Below, one piece after another: positions 46,184-52,736 of a stretch of 52,736 nt of DNA (positions within the stretch are counted from its first letter, which is position 1; every line of letters begins with the position of its first letter). This DNA is from JAAYZM01 sp964510785 (lineage in GTDB: Bacteria > Actinomycetota > Actinomycetes > Actinomycetales > Cellulomonadaceae). Below the pieces are notes generated by a model. It did not search any database, was not told the DNA's origin, and worked only from the letters and a program-made list of their open reading frames with translations. A program made the translations under genes and the position numbers. Location of the stretch: assembly GCA_964510785.1 (NCBI GenBank), contig CAZECM010000016.1:1-52736 (forward strand). Direction: 5' to 3'.

Positions 46184-47022
46184 GCGGTGACCTCCTGAGA
46201 TGTGTCGGGTGCGCCGTGCACGGCGTCGTCGTAGTCGTCGCTGATGTCCACGTCGCCGTCCTCGCTGCCGGTCCAGCGCACGGTGAGCTCGCCGAGCGGG
46301 GTGACCTGGTCGAAGGCGATCGCGCCCTCGCGGAAGAGCTCGAGCAGGGCGAGGAACCGCGCGACGACGACGGCGACCTCTCCCGCGTCCGCGACGAGCG
46401 CGCGGAAGCTCGCCACCCCGACCCGGCGCAACCGGTCGGCGACGACGGCGGCCTGCTCGCGGACGCTCACCTGGGAGCCGTGCAGGTGCGACACGTCGAC
46501 CGACGGCAACGCCTTCGGCTCGAGCGCCTTCGCGGCGAAGTAGGCGAGCTCGGCGGGGCCGATCGACCACACGAGCTCGGGCAGGAGCGAGGCGAGCTCT
46601 GGCTCGAGCGCGACCATGCGGGGGAAGCGGCGCGTGGCGCCCTCCAGGCGCTCCGCGAAGCTCGCCGCGACCTCCTTGAAGGCCCGGTACTGCAGGAGCC
46701 GGGCGAACAGCAGGTCGCGCGCCTCGAGCAGCTCGAGGTCCTCGGCGTCCTCGACGTCACCCTGCGGCAGGAGCCGCGCGGCCTTGAGGTCGAGGAGCGT
46801 CGCGGCGACGACCAGGAACTCGCTCGCCTGACCGAGGTCGAGCTCGTCGGCGGCCCGCAGGAAGGCGATGAACTCGTCGGTGACCTGCGCGAGCGCGATC
46901 TCCGTGATGTCGAGCTGGTGACGCGAGATCAGGCCGAGAAGGAGGTCGAAAGGCCCCTCGAAGTTGTCGAGGCGGACCGAGAACGCCGAGGTCCCGACCG
47001 GCGCCTCAGGCTGCGTCGCCAC
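46180..47022 (-). CDS. scpA: Segregation and condensation protein A
   Basis: Protein of 280 residues with the kleisin N-terminus FSVRLDNFEGPFDLLLGLIS, the LDITEIALAQVTDEF segment, and the C-terminal winged helix ending FREGAIAFDQVTPLGELTVRW. It links the two heads of SMC. GTG 47022 follows GGGAG by 10 nt and overlaps parA by 17 nt. An extension of the frame to 47064 has no homology. Confidence 0.94.
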   Translation of the reverse strand: MATQPEAPVGTSAFSVRLDNFEGPFDLLLGLISRHQLDITEIALAQVTDEFIAFLRAADELDLGQASEFLVVAATLLDLKAARLLPQGDVEDAEDLELLEARDLLFARLLQYRAFKEVAASFAERLEGATRRFPRMVALEPELASLLPELVWSIGPAELAYFAAKALEPKALPSVDVSHLHGSQVSVREQAAVVADRLRRVGVASFRALVADAGEVAVVVARFLALLELFREGAIAFDQVTPLGELTVRWTGSEDGDVDISDDYDDAVHGAPDTSQEVTA

Positions 47023-47869
47023 GGGCCACGAGCTCCCTGGCCAGCTGCCGATAGGCGTGCGCACCGTCGTGCGAGGGGGCGTACGTGGTGATCGGCTCGG
47101 CCGCGACCGAGGCGTCGGGGAACTTGACGGTGCGACGGATCACGGTGTGCATGAGCTGGTCGCCGAACGCCTCGTAGACGCGCTCGATGACCTCGCGGGA
47201 GTGCAGCGTGCGCGCGTCGAACATCGTGGCGATGATCCCGTCGAGCTCGAGTCGCGGGTTGAGCCGGTCGCGCACCTTCTCGACCGTCTCGACGAGCAGC
47301 GCCACGCCGCGCAGCGCGAAGAACTCGCACTCGAGCGGGATGAGCACCCCGTGCGCGGCCGTCAGCGCGTTGACGGTGAGCAGGCCGAGCGACGGCTGGC
47401 AGTCGATGAGGACGACGTCGTACTCGTCCGCGACGGGACGCAGCGCCCGGGCCAGGATCGACTCGCGCGCGACCTCGCTCACGAGCTGCACCTCGGCCGC
47501 CGAGAGGTCGATGTTCGCCGGGAGCACGTCGAGCCCCTCGACCGCCGTCGGACGGATGATCGCGTGGATGTCCGCCTTGCGGTCCACGAGCAGGTTGTAC
47601 ACGGTGTCGTCGAGCTCGTGCGGGTTGATGCCGAGCCCCACGCTCGCGGCGCCCTGGGGGTCGAAGTCGACGATCAGGACCTTGCGGCCGTACTCGGCGA
47701 GCGCGGCGGCCAGGTTGATCGTCGTCGTCGTCTTGCCGACGCCGCCCTTCTGGTTGCACATCGCGATGATGCGCGCGGGCCCGTGCCGGTCGAGGGGTGC
47801 GGGCACGACGAACTCGGGCAGGGGGCGACCGACGGGATCCGTCGTCTGGGGGGTGGCCGTGCTCGTCAC
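47006..47869 (-). CDS. parA: ParA-family ATPase of the scpAB region
   Basis: Protein of 287 residues. An N-terminal tail of 30 residues is followed by Walker A CNQKGGVGKTTTTINLA, IVDFDPQGAASVGLGI and VLIDCQPSLGLLTVNAL. This is the Soj/ParA branch found beside xerD and scpAB in actinomycetes (Rv1708 in M. tuberculosis). No parB is in the window. TAGGTT (47877-47882) lies 7 nt before GTG 47869, so the parA-scpA-scpB-rluB-tyrA-cmk-plsC-der chain may start with a leaderless mRNA here. Confidence 0.92.
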   Translation of the reverse strand: MTSTATPQTTDPVGRPLPEFVVPAPLDRHGPARIIAMCNQKGGVGKTTTTINLAAALAEYGRKVLIVDFDPQGAASVGLGINPHELDDTVYNLLVDRKADIHAIIRPTAVEGLDVLPANIDLSAAEVQLVSEVARESILARALRPVADEYDVVLIDCQPSLGLLTVNALTAAHGVLIPLECEFFALRGVALLVETVEKVRDRLNPRLELDGIIATMFDARTLHSREVIERVYEAFGDQLMHTVIRRTVKFPDASVAAEPITTYAPSHDGAHAYRQLARELVARGDAA

Positions 47870-47876
47870 GCCGCCA

Positions 47877-47882
47877 AACCTA
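47877..47882 (-). promoter_or_regulatory. Leaderless -10 box (TAGGTT) of parA
   Basis: TAGGTT on the minus strand ends 7 nt before the GTG of parA, with no ribosome site. It is the only clear promoter upstream of the eight-gene leftward chain. Confidence 0.5.
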
Positions 47883-47947
47883 CCGCAGCGCGCGGGGGCC
47901 GCGAGGTGGGGCGCACCGTCGGGAGGCCAGCTGGTCCTGGCGTCGCA

Positions 47948-48895
47948 CTACCTGGGTGGTGGCGTGTCGCTGATGGCCCGCGGGTGTGCCGCGGCGTAGA
48001 CCTCACGCAGCGTGTCGACGGTGACGAGCGTGTAGAGCTGCGTCGTCGTCACGGAGGCGTGCCCGAGGAGCTCCTGGACCACGCGCACGTCCGCCCCGCC
48101 GTGCAGCAGGTGGGTCGCGAAGGAGTGCCGCAGCGTGTGCGGGGAGACGTGGGCCGTGAGCTGGGCGCGCTCGGCCGCCTTCTGGAGCACCGACCAGACG
48201 CTCTGCCGCGAGAGCCTCGCCCCGCGGGCGTTGAGGAAGAGCGCCGGGGTGCCCCGGCCGACCACGGCGAGTGCGGGGCGCGCACGCACGCGGTACGCCT
48301 CGACGGCGTCGATCGCGAACGAGCCGACGGGGACGACGCGCTCCTTGCGGCCCTTGCCGAACAGCCGGACCGCACCACGGTCCGGCGTCAGGTCGATGTC
48401 GTCGACGTCGAGACCCGTGACCTCGGAGATCCGGGCGCCCGTCGAGTAGAGCAGCTCGAGGATCGCGCGGTCACGCAGCGGGATGGGCCCGTCCCCCACC
48501 GAGACGGCGTCGAGCAGCCGGGTCACCTCGTCGACGGTGATCGCCTTGGGCAGCCGCTTGGGTCGCGCGGGCGAACGGAGCCCCGCGGCGACGTCGACGT
48601 CCACCTTGCCCTCGAGGAGCGCGAAACGGTGCAGCCCGCGCACGGCGGCGATCGCGCGCGCGACGGAGGCCGCGGACATCGCGGTGCCCGTCGCCTCGCC
48701 CGTCGTGAGGGCGGCGACGTAGTCCTCGACGTCTCGCTCCTGAGCGGCCCGCAGCTCAGCAGCCCCCCGTGCCGCGAGGAACGCGACGTAGCGGCTCAGG
48801 TCACGGCGGTAGGCGGCGGACGTGTTCGTGGACACACCGCGCTCGACGACCAGATGTGCGAGGAAGTCGCGCACCACGGCGTCGAGCGGGCTCAC
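47948..48895 (-). CDS. xerD: Tyrosine recombinase XerD
   Basis: Protein of 315 residues. The N-terminal SAM-like domain starts PLDAVVRDFLAHLVVERGVS. The catalytic set is complete: Arg in YSTGARISEVTGL, Lys in FGKGRKERVVP, HTLRHSFATHLL, LLGHASVTTTQLY with the nucleophile Tyr. XerC/XerD resolve chromosome dimers at dif. GTG 48895 overlaps the ctaB stop codon (GTGA). No dif-like site is obvious here. It sits before parA as in other actinomycetes. Confidence 0.94.
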   Translation of the reverse strand: MSPLDAVVRDFLAHLVVERGVSTNTSAAYRRDLSRYVAFLAARGAAELRAAQERDVEDYVAALTTGEATGTAMSAASVARAIAAVRGLHRFALLEGKVDVDVAAGLRSPARPKRLPKAITVDEVTRLLDAVSVGDGPIPLRDRAILELLYSTGARISEVTGLDVDDIDLTPDRGAVRLFGKGRKERVVPVGSFAIDAVEAYRVRARPALAVVGRGTPALFLNARGARLSRQSVWSVLQKAAERAQLTAHVSPHTLRHSFATHLLHGGADVRVVQELLGHASVTTTQLYTLVTVDTLREVYAAAHPRAISDTPPPR

Positions 48896-49830
48896 CACGG
48901 CAGGAGCGGGTCGATCGCGACGGCGAGGAACACGGCGGACAGGTAGGTGATCGAGCCGTGGAAGACGCGCATCTCGTAGAGCTTCGTCGTCGTCGGGCTC
49001 GAGGCCCTGCGGTACAGCGCGACGCACGACGCGATGAACCACGCACCGAGCACGACGGCGGCCACCGTGTAGGCCCACGACATCCCCGCGAGCGGGACGA
49101 GCGCGAGGGAGCTCGCGACCATCGCGACCGCGTAGAGGATCGACTCGACCGCCACGCGCCGGTCACCCGCGACGACCGGGAGCATCGGCACGCCGGCCGC
49201 CGCGTAGTCCCGGCGGAACTTCATGGCGAGCGGCCAGTAGTGCGGCGGCGTCCAGAAGAACACGACGCCGAAGAGCGCCACGGCGGCCCAGTCGAGGGTG
49301 CCCGTGACGGCGGCCCAGCCGATGAAGACGGGCATGCAGCCCGCGATGCCGCCCCACACGATGTTCTGCGTCGTGCGGCGCTTGAGGATCAGCGTGTAGC
49401 CGACCACGTAGATGAGGATCGCAGCCGCCGTGAGGAGCGACGCGAAGACGTTCGTGGACCACGCGAGCCACGCGAGTGAGACGACGCCGAGCGCGATGCC
49501 GAACACGAGCGCCTCGCGCGGCGAGACCTCTCCCGTGACGAGCGGGCGCCGCTTCGTGCGGTGCATCACCTTGTCGATGTCGCGGTCGATGTAGCAGTTG
49601 AGGACGTTCGCGCTACCGGCGGCGAGCGAACCACCGACGAGCGTGGCGAGAACCAGGCTGATGCCCGGGAAGCCACCGTGCGCGAGGATCATCGTCGGGA
49701 GCGTCGTCACGAGCAGCAGCTCGATGATGCGCGGCTTCGTCAGCGCCACGAAGGCGCCGATCCGCCGCCAGGGCGGGGTGGTCGGGAGCGGGACCTCTGT
49801 CGAGGCCGCCGTCACCGATGCGGTGTGCAC
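48892..49830 (-). CDS. ctaB: Protoheme IX farnesyltransferase (heme O synthase)
   Basis: Protein of 312 residues with about nine membrane segments. It has the prenyl-diphosphate motifs NCYIDRDIDKVMHRTKRRP (residues about 75-93) and DYAAAGVPMLPVV, plus FFWTPPHYWPLAM. It farnesylates heme b to heme O for terminal oxidases. GTG 49830 is chosen (VHTASVTAAS) with GGGGAG about 10 nt upstream. It is divergent from tkt, an order shared by many actinomycetes. Confidence 0.94.
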   Translation of the reverse strand: MHTASVTAASTEVPLPTTPPWRRIGAFVALTKPRIIELLLVTTLPTMILAHGGFPGISLVLATLVGGSLAAGSANVLNCYIDRDIDKVMHRTKRRPLVTGEVSPREALVFGIALGVVSLAWLAWSTNVFASLLTAAAILIYVVGYTLILKRRTTQNIVWGGIAGCMPVFIGWAAVTGTLDWAAVALFGVVFFWTPPHYWPLAMKFRRDYAAAGVPMLPVVAGDRRVAVESILYAVAMVASSLALVPLAGMSWAYTVAAVVLGAWFIASCVALYRRASSPTTTKLYEMRVFHGSITYLSAVFLAVAIDPLLPW

Positions 49831-49946
49831 GAAGCGAGTTCTCCCCTCGGGGGTCAGGAGTCGTGACGCACCCCCGCCACGTCGTCGCCATCCTACCGGC
49901 CCGCGTCCACGCCCTGGCCTCATCGGTCGTCGCACGCGCGCACGAC

Positions 49947-49952
49947 TAGGCT
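49947..49952 (+). promoter_or_regulatory. Possible -10 box (TAGGCT) of tkt
   Basis: TAGGCT is one of two candidates; TAATACT near 49978-49984 is the other. The first gives a leader of about 72 nt, the second about 41 nt with AAGAGGAG near the start. Confidence 0.3.
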
Positions 49953-50030
49953 GCATGGGGAACCAGACCGCTTCACCTAATACTTGCAGTGAGATCCGAC
50001 GGCGTGCGCCACGGATCGGAAAGAGGAGTC

Positions 50031-52135
50031 TTGAACGCCATCGCCCCCCGCGCCGACAAGGTCGGCTGGACCGAGCTGGACCGCCGCGCGGTCGACACCG
50101 CCCGAGTGCTGGCCGCCGACGCGGTCGAGAAGGTCGGCAACGGCCACCCCGGCACCGCGATCAGCCTCGCGCCGCTCGCCTACCTGCTGTACCAGAACGT
50201 GATGCGCCACGACCCGGCGGACCCGGCGTGGCTCGGCCGCGACCGGTTCATCCTCTCCGCGGGCCACTCGAGCCTCACGCAGTACGTCCAGCTCTACCTC
50301 GCCGGTTTCGGCCTCGAGCTGGACGACATCGAGGCCCTGCGCACGTGGGGCTCCCTCACCCCGGGGCACCCCGAGTTCGGGCACACCGACGGTGTCGAGA
50401 TCACGACGGGGCCGCTCGGGCAGGGCCTGGCGAGCTCCGTGGGCTTCGCGATGGCCGCCCGGCGTGAGCGCGGGCTGCTCGACCCCGAGGCCGCGCCCGG
50501 CGAGAGCCCCTTCGACCACTTCGTCTACGTGATCGCGTCCGACGGCGACCTCCAGGAGGGCGTGACGAGCGAGGCCTCCTCGATCGCGGGCACGCAAGAG
50601 CTCGGCAACCTCATCGTGCTGTGGGACGACAACCACATCTCGATCGAGGGCGACACCGAGATCGCGTTCACCGAGGACGTGCTGGCGCGCTACGAGTCCT
50701 ACGGCTGGCACGTGCAGTTCGTGGACTGGACCGCGGGCCCCGATGGCTACGTCGAGGACGTCGACGCCCTCGCCGCAGCGATCGAGGCGGCCAAGGCCGT
50801 GACGGACCGCCCCTCGTTCATCGGCCTCCGCACCATCATCGCGTGGCCCTCCCCCACGAAGCAGAACACCCACGGCGCCCACGGCTCCAAGCTCGGCGGC
50901 GACGAGGTGCGTGGGCTCAAGGAGGTGCTCGGCTTCGACCCCGAGCGCAGCTTCGAGGTGGCCCCCGAGGTCATCGCCCACTCGCGCAAGGCGCTCGAGC
51001 GGGGTGCGGCGGCCCAGGCCGAGTGGAGCCCGAGGTACGAGGCGTGGCGTGCCGCGAACCCGGACCGAGCCGAGATGCTCGACCGGCTCGTCGCCCAGGA
51101 TCTGCCGGCGGGCTGGGTTGACGCGCTGCCCACGTTCGAGGCGGGCAAGTCGGTCGCGACGCGTGCCGCGTCCGGCGAGGTGCTCAGCGCCCTCGCCACC
51201 GTGCTGCCCGAGCTGTGGGGCGGTTCGGCCGACCTCGCCGGCTCGAACAACACGACGATGAAGGGCGAACCGTCGTTCCTGCCCGCGAAGCGCTCGACGC
51301 ACGAGTTCTCGGGCGACGTCTACGGCCGCACGCTGCACTTCGGCATCCGCGAGCACGCGATGGGCTCGATCCTGTCCGGCATCGTGCTCCACGGCCTCAC
51401 GCGCGCCTACGGCGGCACGTTCTTCACGTTCTCGGACTACATGCGCGGCGCGGTGCGACTCGCGGCGCTCATGGGCGTCCCCGCGATCTACGTGTGGACG
51501 CACGACTCGATCGGCCTCGGCGAGGACGGCCCCACCCACCAGCCGGTCGAGCACCTCGCCGCCGTGCGCGCCATCCCGGGGCTCGCCCTCGTGCGGCCCG
51601 CCGACGCGAACGAGACCACCGCCGCGTGGCAGGCGATCCTCGAGCGCCGTGACGGGCCCGTTGGCCNNNNNNNNNNCAGAACGTGCCGACGTTCCCGCGG
51701 GGCACGGACGGGTTCGCGACCACGGAAGGCGTCGCGAAGGGTGCCTACGTGCTCCTCGAGGCCTCCTCGGGCACGCCCGACGTGATCCTCGTCGGCACCG
51801 GCTCCGAGGTGCAGCTCGCCGTCGCGGCGCGCGAGACGCTCGAGGCCGAGGGCATCGCGACACGCGTGGTCTCCGCTCCGAGCCTCGAGTGGTTCGCCGA
51901 GCAGGACGAGGCCTACCGCGAGTCCGTGTTCCCGACCGACGTGCGTGCCCGGGTGTCGGTCGAGGCCGGGATCGCGCTGTCGTGGCGGGGCATCGTGGGC
52001 GACGCCGGTCGCTCGGTCTCGCTCGAGCACTACGGTGCCTCGGCCGCCTACGAGAAGCTGTTCGAGGAGTTCGGCATCACCGCCGCGGCCGTCGTCGAGG
52101 CAGCACGCGAGTCCCTCGGAGCGGCGCGTGGTTGA
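50031..52135 (+). CDS. tkt: Transketolase, interrupted by an assembly gap
   Basis: A protein of about 700 residues. The N-terminal TPP domain has VEKVGNGHPGTAISLAPLAY, GHPEFGHTDGVEITTGPLGQG and IASDGDLQEGVTSEA. The pyrimidine domain has FGIREHAMGSILSG and THDSIGLGEDGPTHQPVEHL. It moves two-carbon units in the pentose phosphate pathway. The 10 N at 51667-51676 break the frame: VGLALTRQNVPTF is expected and about 14 nt are missing, so the gene reads 50031-51666 and, in another frame, 51677-52135. TTG 50031 is the probable start, with AAGAGGAG close upstream. It overlaps zwf by 8 nt. Confidence 0.93.
51667..51676. other. Assembly gap (10 N) inside tkt
   Basis: The frame before and after the gap differs by one base if the 10 N are taken literally. 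The conserved GPVGLALTRQNVPTF motif predicts 14 missing bases, which restores the frame. Confidence 0.9.
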
Positions 52136-52736
52136 GTCCCGCAACCCGCTGCGGGCGCCCGGCGACCTGCGCCTCCCGCGCATCGCCGGGCCCTGCGGGC
52201 TCGTGATCTTCGGTGTGACGGGCGACCTCGCCCGCAAGAAGCTCATGCCCGCGGTGTACGACCTGTCGAACCGCGGGCTGCTCCCGCCGGGCTTCGCCCT
52301 CACGGGCTTCGCCCGACGCGACTGGGCGACGCAGGACTTCACCAAGATCGTGCACGACTCGGTCAAGGAGTACGCCCGCACACCCTTCCGCGAGGAGACG
52401 TGGCGCCACCTCGCCGAGGGCATCCGGTTCGTGCAGGGCTCCTTCGACGACGACGACGCCTTCGACCGCCTGTCCGACACGGTCACGGCCCTCGACGAGG
52501 AGCGCGGCACGGGTGGCAACCACGCGTTCTACCTGTCCGTGCCGCCGGGCCAGTTCCCCGTCGTGTGCCGCCAGCTCTCGCGCTCCGGTCTGTCCCGCAG
52601 CGCCGAGGGCGCATGGCGGCGCGTCGTCATCGAGAAGCCGTTCGGGCACGACCTCGCGAGCGCTCGCGAGCTCAACGACGTGGTCTCCTCGGTGTTCCGG
52701 CCCGACGACGTGTTCCGCATCGATCACTACCTCGGC
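52128..52736 (+). CDS. zwf: Glucose-6-phosphate 1-dehydrogenase, N-terminal part (runs off the window)
   Basis: The visible 203 residues carry the nucleotide-binding motif LVIFGVTGDLARKKLMPAVY near 27-46, YLSVPPGQFPVVC, RVVIEKPFGHDLASA and RIDHYLG, the latter two being the substrate and catalytic-His region. It oxidises glucose-6-phosphate to 6-phosphogluconolactone, making NADPH. GGAG precedes GTG 52128 by 7 nt, and the gene overlaps tkt by 8 nt. The usual tal gene is not between tkt and zwf. About 300 residues are expected beyond the window. Confidence 0.93.
   Translation, partial: MVESRNPLRAPGDLRLPRIAGPCGLVIFGVTGDLARKKLMPAVYDLSNRGLLPPGFALTGFARRDWATQDFTKIVHDSVKEYARTPFREETWRHLAEGIRFVQGSFDDDDAFDRLSDTVTALDEERGTGGNHAFYLSVPPGQFPVVCRQLSRSGLSRSAEGAWRRVVIEKPFGHDLASARELNDVVSSVFRPDDVFRIDHYLG

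Noticed and set aside
47870..47947. dif site next to xerD
   Set aside because: No 28-bp site with the conserved XerC/XerD half-sites could be recognised; dif normally lies near the terminus.
1..52736. CRISPR arrays, insertion sequences or prophage genes
   Set aside because: No regularly spaced repeats, transposase motifs or phage structural genes are visible; XerD is the chromosomal recombinase by context.

Overview
The window is chromosomal DNA from a high-GC actinomycete (roughly 70% G+C by eye, with strong G/C bias at third codon positions). The gene set is typical of Actinomycetota. It includes the FHA/MerR/DUF151/MerR block next to two DUF881 proteins, sbp and pgsA; the xerD-parA-scpA-scpB-rluB-tyrA-cmk-plsC-der block; Zur; an HU-type hup; and ctaB beside tkt. 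Mycolic-acid genes are absent, and GH43, DUF6421 and DUF4184 proteins are present, so I infer a Micrococcales member near the Cellulomonadaceae; this is not proven. Two runs of 10 N (3687-3696 and 51667-51676) mark a draft assembly, and each interrupts a real gene.

Layout. 1-7053: start of pyruvate carboxylase, a ParA-like ATPase, then a leftward conserved run (MerR, DUF151, FtsR-like MerR, GarA-like FHA, DUF881, Sbp, DUF881, PgsA). 7050-13565: threonine aldolase, DUF6421 protein, HU, Zur, Dps, a secreted or anchored hypothetical, DUF421 and a stand-alone LigD polymerase domain. 13576-20839: secreted beta-propeller, aldo/keto reductase, flavodoxin, metallo-hydrolase, pterin dehydratase, MgtE, Ddn-like protein and a TDT-family transporter. 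20900-24546: a leftward operon of SPFH protein, zinc-ribbon protein, small membrane protein and DUF4184 protein. 24759-40569 is the accessory half: small regulator/target modules separated by clear palindromes (TetR with DUF998 and a clan GH-A hydrolase; two HTH proteins with a short phosphotransferase and a histidine phosphatase; TetR with an MBL hydrolase; MerR with a small export protein and a GPP34 protein; WYL with VOC), plus MscS, GH43, a UDG-like protein, an LLM oxidoreductase and an alpha/beta hydrolase. 40691-49830: tRNA-Pro and the conserved chromosome-segregation/cytidylate-kinase/Der run, ending at ctaB. 49947-52736: tkt and the start of zwf.

How it works together. Core genes are packed with 1-4 nt start/stop overlaps, so most leftward runs are probably polycistronic. 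Many genes have a TAGNNT or TANNNT -10 box 6-9 nt before the start codon and no Shine-Dalgarno, so they are probably leaderless. Most convergent pairs have almost no space between them, and some overlap. The best candidates for something under-described are the PspA-less SPFH/zinc-ribbon operon (21734-24546), the two-domain phosphotransferase with its two HTH partners and 29-bp operator (29819-32676), the MerR/export/GPP34 module (36639-38804), and the DUF6421 gene with its tandem operators (8164-10125).
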